Positions 16,537 through 23,950 of a DNA stretch of 64,000 nt are shown here, one piece after another (the stretch's first letter is position 1; every line of letters starts with the position of its first letter). The DNA is from JAWAFC01 sp038890815 (GTDB lineage Archaea; Micrarchaeota; Micrarchaeia; Burarchaeales; JACRGF01): assembly GCA_038890815.1 (NCBI GenBank), contig JAWAFC010000001.1, forward strand, positions 88,145 to 152,144, in the 5' to 3' direction. The translations under genes were made by a program, and so were the position numbers. Under the pieces are notes generated by a model, which saw nothing but the letters and a program-made list of their open reading frames with translations, ran no database searches and was not told where the DNA came from.

Positions 16537-17700
16537 GTGGTTTCTGAAAGAGTTAGCAGAATGGAGAACCCGATCCGCGATGTCGTGGTGAGAGCAGAAC
16601 AGCTCGAGAGACAGGGAAAGAGAATATACTATTTGAACATTGGGGATCCTGCCAAGTTTGACTTCCAACCACCGAACTTCGTTCTGGAGGCGGCTTGTGC
16701 AGCGCTCAAGACCCCGGGTCATTCCTGCTATTCAGCTTCGGAAGGAATATACGAGCTCAGGGAAGCTATCGGAAAGGAAGATGGCGTACCGCCCGAACAT
16801 GTGATCATCACCAATGGGGTGAGCGAGGGAATAAACTATTCCTTTGCATGTTTGATCGACCCTGGCGAGAACGTCCTGATGCCCTCGCCCACCTATGCGC
16901 CCTATCTGACCATGAGTAGGTTCATGGGGGGAGTGGATAACTTCTACCACTGCGGGAAAGATTGGGTTCCTGACATCGATGAGGCGAGAAAGAAGATCAA
17001 TGAAAAAACGAGGGCCATTTTGCTGGTGAATCCGAACAATCCAACAGGAACGATCTATCCGAGAAAAGTGGTGAAGCAGCTCGTTGATCTGGCGGGCGAA
17101 CACAATCTTCCTGTGATTTCCGACGAAATTTACAGAGGAATGGAGTTTGAGGGGAAAGCAACAATGCCATGGGAGGTATCAGACGATGTGCCGGTCATCT
17201 CGCTCAATGGCTGGTCAAAAAGATACGCCTGCACCGGCTTCCGCATGGGCTACATCGCTTTTCACAACAATGCAGAAGATTTGAAAAATGGGGTACTCGG
17301 GCTATGCAGGATGAGGCTATCGGCGAATCACCCATTCCAGTGGGCTATGCTTGAGATTTACAGGCAGCGCGCGCTGGCGCGGAGCTACAGGAAGAAGATG
17401 ATGGCGAAGCTAAAGAGAAGAAGGGATTTTGCTTTTAAAAGAGTGAACGAAATACCTGGCCTCTCGCTGGTGAAGCCGGTGGCGGCATTCTATGCTTTCC
17501 CCAAAATTGAGGATGGGAGGTGGAAATCGGATAAGGAATTCGTCTATAAATTGCTTGAGGAAACTGGTGTGCTCACGGTATTCGGTAGCGGATTCTCATC
17601 CTTGCTGGAGCATCTGCACTTTAGGTTTGTCTTCCTCCCTCCTTTAGAGGAGCTTGAAGCTGCCTTTGACAGACTTGAGGAATTCATGAGAAAAAGCTGA
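16537..17700 (+). CDS. Class I/II PLP aminotransferase (alanine/aspartate type)
   Basis: 387 residues from a GTG start with TTTAAAA 35-40 bases upstream. Shows YYLNIGDPAKFDF, ITNGVSEGIN, NPNNPTGTIYP, ISDEIYRGM, and the PLP Lys in LNGWSKRYACTGFRMGYI. The layout is closest to the AlaT/YfbQ group, which makes alanine from pyruvate and glutamate, although aspartate and branched-chain keto acids are also used in the family. It could be the final transaminase for the ilv pathway 2 kb upstream. Its 3' end abuts the candidate RNA on the other strand. Confidence 0.92.
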   Translation: MVSERVSRMENPIRDVVVRAEQLERQGKRIYYLNIGDPAKFDFQPPNFVLEAACAALKTPGHSCYSASEGIYELREAIGKEDGVPPEHVIITNGVSEGINYSFACLIDPGENVLMPSPTYAPYLTMSRFMGGVDNFYHCGKDWVPDIDEARKKINEKTRAILLVNPNNPTGTIYPRKVVKQLVDLAGEHNLPVISDEIYRGMEFEGKATMPWEVSDDVPVISLNGWSKRYACTGFRMGYIAFHNNAEDLKNGVLGLCRMRLSANHPFQWAMLEIYRQRALARSYRKKMMAKLKRRRDFAFKRVNEIPGLSLVKPVAAFYAFPKIEDGRWKSDKEFVYKLLEETGVLTVFGSGFSSLLEHLHFRFVFLPPLEELEAAFDRLEEFMRKS

Positions 17701-17703
17701 AAG

Positions 17704-17835
17704 GCAGGGCTTTGTCCACCGTGCTCCAGTCAGACGCAGCAGCGCGCACTCTGTCCGCGTCCACTCCTACACGCCTACGCTCCTATTGTTTTCGTTAGCG
17801 TGCTCAAGCACGGCTTCGGATTGTGGAAGCCCTGC
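17704..17835 (-). ncRNA. Candidate structured non-coding RNA (~132 nt), no known family
   Basis: The ends GCAGGGCTT (17835-17827) and AAGCCCTGC (17712-17704) form a perfect 9-bp terminal stem. Inside, CCGTGCT can pair with AGCACGG, or CGTGC with GCACG as a local UUGA-loop hairpin, and GACGC pairs with GCGTC. A strong minus-strand TATA (17855-17866) is 25-30 bases before the stem, and a T-rich CTTTTTCT follows it. No clear ORF fills the 177-base gap. I do not see 5S, RNase P, SRP or H/ACA signatures. Confidence 0.5.
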
Positions 17836-17854
17836 AGCAAGCTAGGAGGAGAAG

Positions 17855-17866
17855 GTTATATATAAA
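17855..17866 (-). promoter_or_regulatory. TATA box for the candidate RNA
   Basis: TTATATATAA-like sequence, the strongest TATA box in this part of the window. L12-L10-L1 are transcribed from upstream, so this box is not needed by them. Its distance to the terminal stem at 17835 fits a start there. It is nearly symmetric, so plus-strand use (antisense to L12) cannot be excluded. Confidence 0.5.
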
Positions 17867-17877
17867 TGTTTCGATGC

Positions 17878-18174
17878 CTAGCCGAACAGGCTGGCAAGGC
17901 CTGCTGCAGCCTCCTCCTCGCTTTTCTTTTCCTCTTTCTTCGCTTCCTCCTTTTTGGGCGTCTGAGCCGGTGCTGGAGCTGGCGCGGCCGCAACGGGAAA
18001 GGCTGCCTGTTTTATGGCCTCATCTATGTTTATTCCCTGGAGGGAGGCGACAAGCGCCTTCGCCTTTGCGACATCCGGCTCCACTCCGGCAGCCTGCAGA
18101 ACCTGCAGAAGGCTCTGCTCGGTTATTTCCTTTTTCGCTGCATGGAGCAGCAGCGCTGCGTGGATGTATTCCAT
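17878..18174 (-). CDS. rpl12: Ribosomal protein P1 (L12), archaeal
   Basis: 98 residues, start MEYIHAALLLHAA after GGAGGT. The N-terminal helical domain dimerises and binds the spine of L10. An Ala/Pro hinge (AAAPAPAPAQT) leads to a Lys/Glu-rich stretch and the typical AAAGLASLFG tail that recruits elongation factors. Last gene of the L1-L10-L12 operon, 19 bases after L10. Confidence 0.96.
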   Translation of the reverse strand: MEYIHAALLLHAAKKEITEQSLLQVLQAAGVEPDVAKAKALVASLQGINIDEAIKQAAFPVAAAPAPAPAQTPKKEEAKKEEKKSEEEAAAGLASLFG

Positions 18175-18193
18175 AGTTTCGACCTCCTGAACT

Positions 18194-19054
18194 TTATTGG
18201 CTCGCCTGGGCAGCAAGCTTGCTCTCAAGGGAGCTAGCTTCGGCAATGCCTTGGGCGAGCAGGAATGGGATGATATCTTGCTCAAAAATTTTCGCCTTAA
18301 TACCCACAGCACGCGACTCGCACACGGCCTTTGCGATGAGAGCCCTGATGTTCTCCTTTGTGGGATAACAGATTTTCATCGATAAATTGAACGCGGCTGA
18401 GTAAGCTGCGGACAGGTCGGCAAAGAACTTCTTCTCGTCAATGTCGAGCACGGACTCGCGATAGAGGATGCCTTCCCAGATTGCGGGAATCTTGAGTCCT
18501 ACCTCGAATGGTTCAATGCCGAGCTTCTGCAATGCCTTGGCCACGACAGGGGAAATCTTTGAGCCTGCCTTTGCCACAACGCTGTCCTTGCCTATGACGA
18601 CTTTGCCTCCGACAATGCGCGCATCGATGCCAGCCGCCTTGAGCTCTGAGAGCACCGGACCTGGAGGGAGGGTGGTCTCGCCCGCCGGAACCACAATATC
18701 GAATGGGGCCAGCTGGTTAGGTTTGGCGGCTGCCTTTCCTTTGTTTTTCTTCACAAAACTGTAGAGCGCGAACGGGTCCATTTCGGTGAGGAAAAGTGCG
18801 GTTGGCCCATTCATTTCCTGGCAAAGCTCAACCGCCTTTCCGGCAGAATGAAGCGCGCGTTTGATTAGGCTATTTTTGGCCACTATGAACTTCACTTTGC
18901 CACGTAGCTTTCTCCGCACCGACTGAAATTGGCGATCTGGAACTCCGCGCAGAGCCACTATGCCTATGCATTTGGCTTTCTTTATTTCCTCGGTTAGGAG
19001 AGCGACCGTACTTTCCTTTGCCTTCCTTTTTTCTCCTTTTTTTGGCTTTTTCAT
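18194..19054 (-). CDS. rplP0: Ribosomal protein uL10 (P0), lacking the usual C-terminal P-tail
   Basis: 286 residues. The rRNA-binding N-terminal domain (KCIGIVALRGVPDRQFQSVRRKL, FIVAKNSLIKRAL) and the archaeal insertion domain (PPGPVLSELKAAGIDARIVGGK) are clear. The L12-binding spine follows (YSAAFNLSMKICYPTKENIRALIAKAV, then AKIFEQDIIPFLLAQGIAEA). It stops at KLAAQASQ. Most archaeal P0 proteins go on to an acidic linker and a LFG tail shared with L12; here both are absent. Confidence 0.95.
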   Translation of the reverse strand: MKKPKKGEKRKAKESTVALLTEEIKKAKCIGIVALRGVPDRQFQSVRRKLRGKVKFIVAKNSLIKRALHSAGKAVELCQEMNGPTALFLTEMDPFALYSFVKKNKGKAAAKPNQLAPFDIVVPAGETTLPPGPVLSELKAAGIDARIVGGKVVIGKDSVVAKAGSKISPVVAKALQKLGIEPFEVGLKIPAIWEGILYRESVLDIDEKKFFADLSAAYSAAFNLSMKICYPTKENIRALIAKAVCESRAVGIKAKIFEQDIIPFLLAQGIAEASSLESKLAAQASQ

Positions 19055-19063
19055 CTGCGCACC

Positions 19064-19705
19064 TCACGATATTCTGGCTGGCTTTCCCATTGTAAGCTTG
19101 ACAAACGCGCTTGCGATGTTTTCTCCTCCGAGCTTGGTCTTTACCGCCTCGATGACGGCCTCAATGTTCTCGGCGAGTTGCTCTGCGGGCATGTTTTCGT
19201 TCCCGACAAGACACTGCACTGTGGGGAGGTTTTTGCCCTTTGTCCTCACCTTTACTGTTCGCCTGGCTTTCTCCATGAGTTCGCTGAGCTTGTCTCCGAT
19301 GATTGGCTTGGGCAACTTGTCTTTTGGCCCCATAGCCTGGCCAAGCGACTTTCCGATCTGCATCATCAACTGCGGGGCTGCGAGGAACTCGTACTCCCGC
19401 ATGAGCTGCTTGAGCTTAGGTCTGTCGGTTGCAAGCTTCTGAATGTCCGCGCCTTCCAGCACGAGGTCGGCTCCGCTCTTTTTTGCATCGAGCGCGAGTT
19501 GGCCGTCCGCGAAAACAGCTATTTTTGGAACCTTGCCCTTGCCATTGGGGAGTACGACTTCTAGGTTGAGGCGCTTTTCTGGCTTGCTGAAATCCACTCC
19601 TTTGAAGTTGAGGATGAGCTCAACGCTCTGTGTGAATTTGCGCTTGCCCTTGTCCGCGAGGGCTTCGCCGAGTGCACGGATGATTTGCTCTCTTGAGATT
19701 GCCAT
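19064..19705 (-). CDS. rpl1: Ribosomal protein uL1
   Basis: 213 residues, normal for archaeal L1, forming the mobile L1 stalk near the E site. Recognisable elements are FTQSVELILNFKGVDF, LPNGKGKVPKIAVFADG, MGPKDKLPKPI and the C-terminal VKTKLGGENIASAFVKLTMGKP. First gene of the operon, starting after GGGAGGGGGA. A hairpin in the leader is described separately, since archaeal L1 often represses its own mRNA. Confidence 0.97.
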   Translation of the reverse strand: MAISREQIIRALGEALADKGKRKFTQSVELILNFKGVDFSKPEKRLNLEVVLPNGKGKVPKIAVFADGQLALDAKKSGADLVLEGADIQKLATDRPKLKQLMREYEFLAAPQLMMQIGKSLGQAMGPKDKLPKPIIGDKLSELMEKARRTVKVRTKGKNLPTVQCLVGNENMPAEQLAENIEAVIEAVKTKLGGENIASAFVKLTMGKPARIS

Positions 19706-19717
19706 GCTCTCCCCCTC

Positions 19718-19739
19718 CCAAGCCCGTGGGCGGGTTTGG
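19718..19739 (-). promoter_or_regulatory. Possible L1 autoregulatory hairpin in the rpl1 leader
   Basis: On the RNA strand CCAA(A)CCCG pairs with CGGG(C)TTGG around a CCCA loop, 12 bases before the L1 start and touching the ribosome binding site. In Methanococcus and relatives L1 binds an rRNA-like hairpin in its own message. The rRNA mimicry has not been checked here. Confidence 0.4.
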
Positions 19740-19774
19740 TGCTTGCGGGAGAAACAGCAAGGTTGTTGTAGCGA

Positions 19775-19788
19775 TAAATTAATTTAAA
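19775..19788 (-). promoter_or_regulatory. TATA element of the L1-L10-L12 operon
   Basis: TTTAAATTAATTTA on the minus strand, about 70-80 bases before the L1 ATG, overlapping the stop codon of the upstream 69-residue gene. It implies a leader of about 50 nt containing the hairpin at 19718-19739. Confidence 0.55.
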
Positions 19789-19993
19789 TCTTTCCGCTTA
19801 TCTCGCGAAGGATCTCTTGGTAGGTAGATTCTGCCGTCCTGCCTACCCCAAACTCTGTTTTCCTGAACCGCCCCAGGTATTTCACGCGCAACAGCTCGCG
19901 CTCGTACTCCCGATCAATTTTTTCTAAGTCTCTTGCGAGGATTTTGGCGCGCGTTTCGGTCAGCCTCTCCTTCAGGAAAGATACTCCGACCAT
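19784..19993 (-). CDS. Small basic protein of unknown function
   Basis: 69 residues, ATG at 19993 after GGTGGT. Highly charged (TRAKILARDLEKIDREYERELLRVKYLGRFRK) and mostly helical, with a GVGRT turn near residue 50. There are no cysteines and no membrane segment. It lies between the PQQ-propeller gene and L1, within what is usually an unbroken ribosomal cluster. I do not recognise the family. Confidence 0.55.
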   Translation of the reverse strand: MVGVSFLKERLTETRAKILARDLEKIDREYERELLRVKYLGRFRKTEFGVGRTAESTYQEILREISGKI

Positions 19994-20029
19994 CAGACCA
20001 CCATTGAGAATTGAGCGCGTTATTCTTTC

Positions 20030-21652
20030 CTACCTCCGCCTGAAGATATAAGCCGCGACCAGCAGGGCGAGCGCTACGCTCCCGCCAATGTAGAGCCAGC
20101 CGAGGTCGCGCGAGGCTGTGATGGTGAAGGTTTCGCTTGCATAGCCCGTGCGCGTGACCGTGACTTTCAGCTGGCCCTCATATGGTGCGGTGAATTCTTT
20201 GCTGCCGTTGATGCCCGTGAAGGTTAGGTCGTTGATAGTTATTGTAACTTGGTCGAGCGGCTTCCCTCTCTCATCTCTGATCGTGATCGCGAAGGGCTGC
20301 CCGAGCTTCACCTCTGGCGGGTAGGTGACCACCATCCGCGGAGGGGTGTTGCTGCGCGAGAGGAGAAGCCTGGTGTATGGGGGAGGCTCTTCCGCGCGGG
20401 CGATGTCGATCGCGCGGCAGTAGACAGTGAAGTTTCCGAGCGGGAGCGCTGAGGCGTAAAGAGGAAAGCTCCACTCCGATGTGCCACGGGCGGTCTGCCA
20501 CGCGCCCGTCTCACCCACACGTACTTGCACGGCGAGCACGCCCGAGTCGGACAGCGACATGCCGGTGATGTTGATCACGGGCTCGAACACAACCGTGCCG
20601 CTGTCAGGCGAGGTGAACGAGCATGATAGGGAGGAAAGGCCGTAAACCTTTCCATCGTAGGAACCGACATAAACGTAGTTGCCGTGCACGACGGGCGCGC
20701 TCTGCACCCAGTCGCCAATCTCAAAAGACCACCGCAGCGAGCCGTTTTTGGCGCTGAGCGCATATACGCGACCATCGTTAGAGCCGAAATAGACCGTTTC
20801 GCCCGTTCCGCTCACGCTTCCCTGAACGGCCTCGCCGGTATCGAACTTCCATAGGAGCTTGCCGGAAAGAGGCTCAAGCGCGTAGAGGCTACCATCGTTT
20901 GAGCCCACATAAAGAATGCCATCTATGATGCGAGGGGAGGAGAGCACCCAGCCGCCTGTCTGGAAAACCCAGACATTCGCGCCCGTCTCGGCATTAACCG
21001 CGTAGACATTGCCATTTGGCGCGCCGAAGAAAATGAGGTCGCCAAATCCGAATGGAGAGGAACGCCATAGCGCTACCGGCACACCAAAAGTCCACAACTT
21101 CTCCCCCGTCGTGGCATTCAGCGCGTATAGGAATCTGTCGCCCGAGGCCACGAACAGCTTTCCGCCCAGCACTGCCAGGCGGCTTTCGATTGGGCCCGCC
21201 GTGGCATAGCTCCATATCAGCTGCCCCCTATCCGCGCTCACAGCGTACACCGTGCCGTTCGCATCGCCGAAGTAGATATTGCCGAAGCCCACAGAGGGCG
21301 AGGAGAGTATGGGCGCTTTGGCAGAAAACTTCCATGCAACCTGGCCCGATGCCGGGTCGAGCGCATAGAGGTTTTTGTCCGCCGAACCGAACACCACAAG
21401 GCCGTTGATGAAGATTGGGTCGCCGAGGATTGGGCCGCCCGTTTCAAACTTCCACTTCTCAAAGCCTCTGATGGGGTCGAGCGCATACATGAAGCCATCG
21501 CTGGAGCCGACAAAGAGCGTTTCTGCCTCAAGCAGCGGAGTGCCCGCCACATAGCCCCTTGTGGCATAGCTCCATTTTATTCCGGCAGAAAAGACAGTCG
21601 CTGGGAAAAGCGCGAGCAACACAAGAATTTCCAACATGCGCGCCATGCTCAT
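20030..21652 (-). CDS. Secreted, membrane-anchored PQQ-like beta-propeller protein
   Basis: About 540 residues. I chose ATG 21652 (MSMARMLEIL) because earlier in-frame codons lie inside L11. A signal peptide (VLLALFPATVFSAG) is followed by seven or eight blades of about 40 residues, each with a YALD/YAVN...G...W.F core (for example LYALDPASGQVAWKF, VYAVNAETGANVWVF, LYALEPLSGKLLWKF). Two beta-sandwich-like domains follow and the protein ends in a transmembrane segment and RRR. The blades lack obvious PQQ or metal ligands, so a structural or BamB-like binding role is more likely than dehydrogenase activity. Confidence 0.85.
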   Translation of the reverse strand: MSMARMLEILVLLALFPATVFSAGIKWSYATRGYVAGTPLLEAETLFVGSSDGFMYALDPIRGFEKWKFETGGPILGDPIFINGLVVFGSADKNLYALDPASGQVAWKFSAKAPILSSPSVGFGNIYFGDANGTVYAVSADRGQLIWSYATAGPIESRLAVLGGKLFVASGDRFLYALNATTGEKLWTFGVPVALWRSSPFGFGDLIFFGAPNGNVYAVNAETGANVWVFQTGGWVLSSPRIIDGILYVGSNDGSLYALEPLSGKLLWKFDTGEAVQGSVSGTGETVYFGSNDGRVYALSAKNGSLRWSFEIGDWVQSAPVVHGNYVYVGSYDGKVYGLSSLSCSFTSPDSGTVVFEPVINITGMSLSDSGVLAVQVRVGETGAWQTARGTSEWSFPLYASALPLGNFTVYCRAIDIARAEEPPPYTRLLLSRSNTPPRMVVTYPPEVKLGQPFAITIRDERGKPLDQVTITINDLTFTGINGSKEFTAPYEGQLKVTVTRTGYASETFTITASRDLGWLYIGGSVALALLVAAYIFRRR

Positions 21653-21656
21653 CGCT

Positions 21657-22124
21657 TCAGGATAGCTTGTGCTTTCCCTCATCGATTTCCCTGATCACTT
21701 CTCTGGCATCCTTGCCCTCGCAGCTCACGCCCATGCTGAGGCAGGTGCCCAAAACCTCCTTCACTGCGCGCGTGATGTCCTTCGACAGGCTTGAAGAACT
21801 TTTTATTTTGGCGATTTTCACCACTTGTGCAAGCGTGAGATTGCCGATTTTTTCTCCCTTGGTCTTGGCGCCCTTTTCTACCCCTAACTCTTTCTTGATG
21901 AGCGCGCTTGTGGGGGGCATGCCCACCTCTATTTCGAAAGATTTGGTCTCCTTATCCACAATGACTTTGACGGGGATGGATAGGCCGGCAAACTCTTTGG
22001 TCTTCTCATTGATGGCAGCTATGACAGCTGGGATGTTCACACCCAGCGGTCCGAGTGATGGCCCAAGGGGCGGGCCGGCGCTAGCTTTCCCTCCCTCAAC
22101 AAGTGCCTGGATTGTGACTTTCAT
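21657..22124 (-). CDS. rpl11: Ribosomal protein uL11
   Basis: 155 residues. The Pro/Gly-rich N-terminus (GGKASAGPPLGPSLGPLGVNI) and the rRNA-binding C-terminal domain (NLTLAQVVKIAKIK, VKEVLGTCLSMGVSCEGKDAREV) are typical. It lies between Spt5 and the inserted propeller gene and ends four bases before the latter's start. Confidence 0.97.
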   Translation of the reverse strand: MKVTIQALVEGGKASAGPPLGPSLGPLGVNIPAVIAAINEKTKEFAGLSIPVKVIVDKETKSFEIEVGMPPTSALIKKELGVEKGAKTKGEKIGNLTLAQVVKIAKIKSSSSLSKDITRAVKEVLGTCLSMGVSCEGKDAREVIREIDEGKHKLS

Positions 22125-22133
22125 GCCATCCCC

Positions 22134-22577
22134 TCACTCCTCGGCCTTCCTATAGAGCCTGATGGTGTTCATCTTTATCGTGACTGGAATCGGGACCGCT
22201 ACCTCAGTCAGCTCCACGGTCACCTCTTCCTTGCTCTCATCAATCTTGATTATTTTTGCCTTCTCGCCCTTGAACGGGCCGGCCACCAGCTCCACCACAT
22301 CACCTTTGTGGAAGGCGGGTGGCGCCTGCTTGGCTTCGATGAGCGCGTCTATCTCCTGCGTGCCCATGGTCTTGCGCAACACGCCCTTTATGTGGGGTAT
22401 GCGCATGGCTGCCTGCCTAACTGCGATCTCGTCATCTGCCTCGAGCATGATGTATCCCCGAAGCTCGTCGATGACGGCCAGCGCGTATATGGGGATTTTT
22501 TCCTTCTGTATTTTGTTGTAGAGCACATCTGCGACGACCTTCTCTTGCCCGGCCGTCAGCCTATAGACAAACAACAT
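22134..22577 (-). CDS. spt5: Transcription elongation factor Spt5 (NusG)
   Basis: 147 residues. The NGN domain (MLFVYRLTAGQEKVVADVLYNK through PHIKGVLRKTMGT) binds the RNA polymerase clamp with Spt4; a KOW domain follows (FHKGDVVELVAGPFKGEKAKI). ATG 22577 is preferred, since the upstream GTG forms part of the ribosome binding site AAGGTGA. Ten bases after secE, in the usual archaeal order. Confidence 0.97.
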   Translation of the reverse strand: MLFVYRLTAGQEKVVADVLYNKIQKEKIPIYALAVIDELRGYIMLEADDEIAVRQAAMRIPHIKGVLRKTMGTQEIDALIEAKQAPPAFHKGDVVELVAGPFKGEKAKIIKIDESKEEVTVELTEVAVPIPVTIKMNTIRLYRKAEE

Positions 22578-22587
22578 CTTTCTCACC

Positions 22588-22782
22588 TTATATGTAGCTG
22601 AATATGAGTGTTATGGCGAACCCAACGGCACCGATGAGCACCATGCCGAGGGCGGTTGTCTTGGCCATACTCCAGAACTCCCGCTCGGTAGGGCGGTAGC
22701 TCACGCGCAACACGCGCATTGAGCGCTGGTAGAACGATTCCAGCTCACCCACTATTTTTGGCATGAGTTCTGTGATGTTCAA
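22588..22782 (-). CDS. secE: Protein translocase subunit SecE (Sec61 gamma)
   Basis: 64 residues with an amphipathic helix (ELESFYQRSMRVLRVSYRPTEREFW) and one C-terminal membrane segment (ALGMVLIGAVGFAITLIFSYI), the minimal archaeal form. Position between ftsZ and spt5 is the conserved one. Confidence 0.95.
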   Translation of the reverse strand: MNITELMPKIVGELESFYQRSMRVLRVSYRPTEREFWSMAKTTALGMVLIGAVGFAITLIFSYI

Positions 22783-22791
22783 CGGAGCACC

Positions 22792-23871
22792 TCAGATGTT
22801 ATCCAGATCAAGCTCAAGCCCAGCCCCGAAGCCCTCCTCTTCCTTCTCATATTGTGGGAGGGAGGCGCCCGCAATGACGGCGAGCACGCGCAGTGTGTTC
22901 CGCGGTAGGTCCTTCTCTATGCGCGCACCCCAGATGATGTGGGAGGAAGGATGAATGCGCCGGCTCACTTCACTGACCATGAGCTCGGCCTCGCGCAATG
23001 TCATGTCCTCACCGCCCACGACATTTATGAGCGCGCGGTTGGCATTGCTGATGTCAACATCGAGCAGCGGCGAGTGCAGCGCGGTCTCTATCGCCACAAG
23101 CGCGCGCTGCTCGGGCTTGGCATCCAGCGAGCTCTCGCCCATGCCGATGACTGCACAGCCCGCGCCCTGCAGGATGGTCTTGAGGTCGGCGAAATCGAGA
23201 TTCACGAGGCCCGCACGCGTGACGAGCTCGGCGATGCCCTTAACAGAAGCTGACAGCACCTCATCGCACACTTTAAAGGCCGTGTTCAGCGGAAGGTCCG
23301 GCACGACAGTCAGCAACTTGTCGTTGGGGATGACGATGGTCGTGTCGGCATGCTTGCGCAGCTTGGCAAGCCCCTCAAGCGCATTCATCCTTCTTGTGTG
23401 CCCCTCGCTTCTGAAGGGGAGCGTCACGACGGCCACGCACAGCGCGCCCGCGCTCTTGGCGACCTCGGCCACGACATGCGCGCCCCCCGTGCCAGTGCCA
23501 CCTCCAAGCCCGCATGTCACGAATACCAGCGAGGCGCCCTCGAGGGCATTTCTTATCTCCTCCACGCTTTCTTTAGCGGCCGCCTCACCGACTTGGGGAT
23601 TGCTGCCCGCACCCAGCCCGCGCGTGAGGTTTTTTCCGAGCAGGATTTTCTTGTTGGCGCGCACTCTCAGAAGATGCTGCACGTCGGTGTTCATGGCTAT
23701 GAGCGTAGCCCCATGCACGCCGAGCTCTGCCATGCGGTTCAGGGTGTTGCAGCCGGAGCCTCCTATGCCGGCCACCAAAATCTTTGGGCGGGAGGCCTCA
23801 AAGAACTTGAGCAGCTCGGCATCATCCGCGCTTGTGAGCACCTCTCTCGGCTCGGGTAGGTTATCAACCAC
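22792..23871 (-). CDS. ftsZ: Cell division GTPase FtsZ
   Basis: 359 residues. I chose the GTG at 23871 because GAGGTG stands seven bases before it; longer in-frame starts run through the divergent promoter. GTP-binding elements are VAGIGGSGCNTLNRM, the tubulin signature CGLGGGTGTGGAHVV and PNDKLL. The T7-loop region is NLDFADLKTIL, giving the catalytic Asp. The C-terminus ends in a short acidic tail (EEEGFGAGLELDLDNI), a possible partner-binding peptide. First gene of the secE-spt5-L11 run. Confidence 0.96.
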   Translation of the reverse strand: MVDNLPEPREVLTSADDAELLKFFEASRPKILVAGIGGSGCNTLNRMAELGVHGATLIAMNTDVQHLLRVRANKKILLGKNLTRGLGAGSNPQVGEAAAKESVEEIRNALEGASLVFVTCGLGGGTGTGGAHVVAEVAKSAGALCVAVVTLPFRSEGHTRRMNALEGLAKLRKHADTTIVIPNDKLLTVVPDLPLNTAFKVCDEVLSASVKGIAELVTRAGLVNLDFADLKTILQGAGCAVIGMGESSLDAKPEQRALVAIETALHSPLLDVDISNANRALINVVGGEDMTLREAELMVSEVSRRIHPSSHIIWGARIEKDLPRNTLRVLAVIAGASLPQYEKEEEGFGAGLELDLDNI

Positions 23872-23904
23872 GTCAAGACACCTCTGTTTATTTAGCAAAG
23901 AGAG

Positions 23905-23933
23905 CTTTAAAACGTTATAGCAGATATTTAAAC
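23905..23933. promoter_or_regulatory. Divergent promoters of ftsZ and the AMP-pathway operon
   Basis: ATATTTAAAC (23924-23933) lies about 23 bases before the isomerase ATG on the plus strand. GTTTTAAAG on the minus strand (23905-23913) would start ftsZ transcription near 23884, leaving a short leader with GAGGTG. Confidence 0.55.
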
Positions 23934-23950
23934 GCGCCCCATAGCGCCCG

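Noticed and set aside
17704..17835. 5S rRNA or RNase P RNA as identity of the structured intergenic region
   Set aside because: Neither the 5S loop-C/helix II consensus nor the RNase P P4 core sequences can be found on either strand.
17823..18237. Two plus-strand ORFs over L12 and the candidate RNA
   Set aside because: They are antisense to L12 and have no binding site; the TATA at 17855 fits the minus-strand RNA better.
22955..23920. 321-residue plus-strand ORF
   Set aside because: Antisense shadow of ftsZ; low-complexity Ser/Ala/Pro content.
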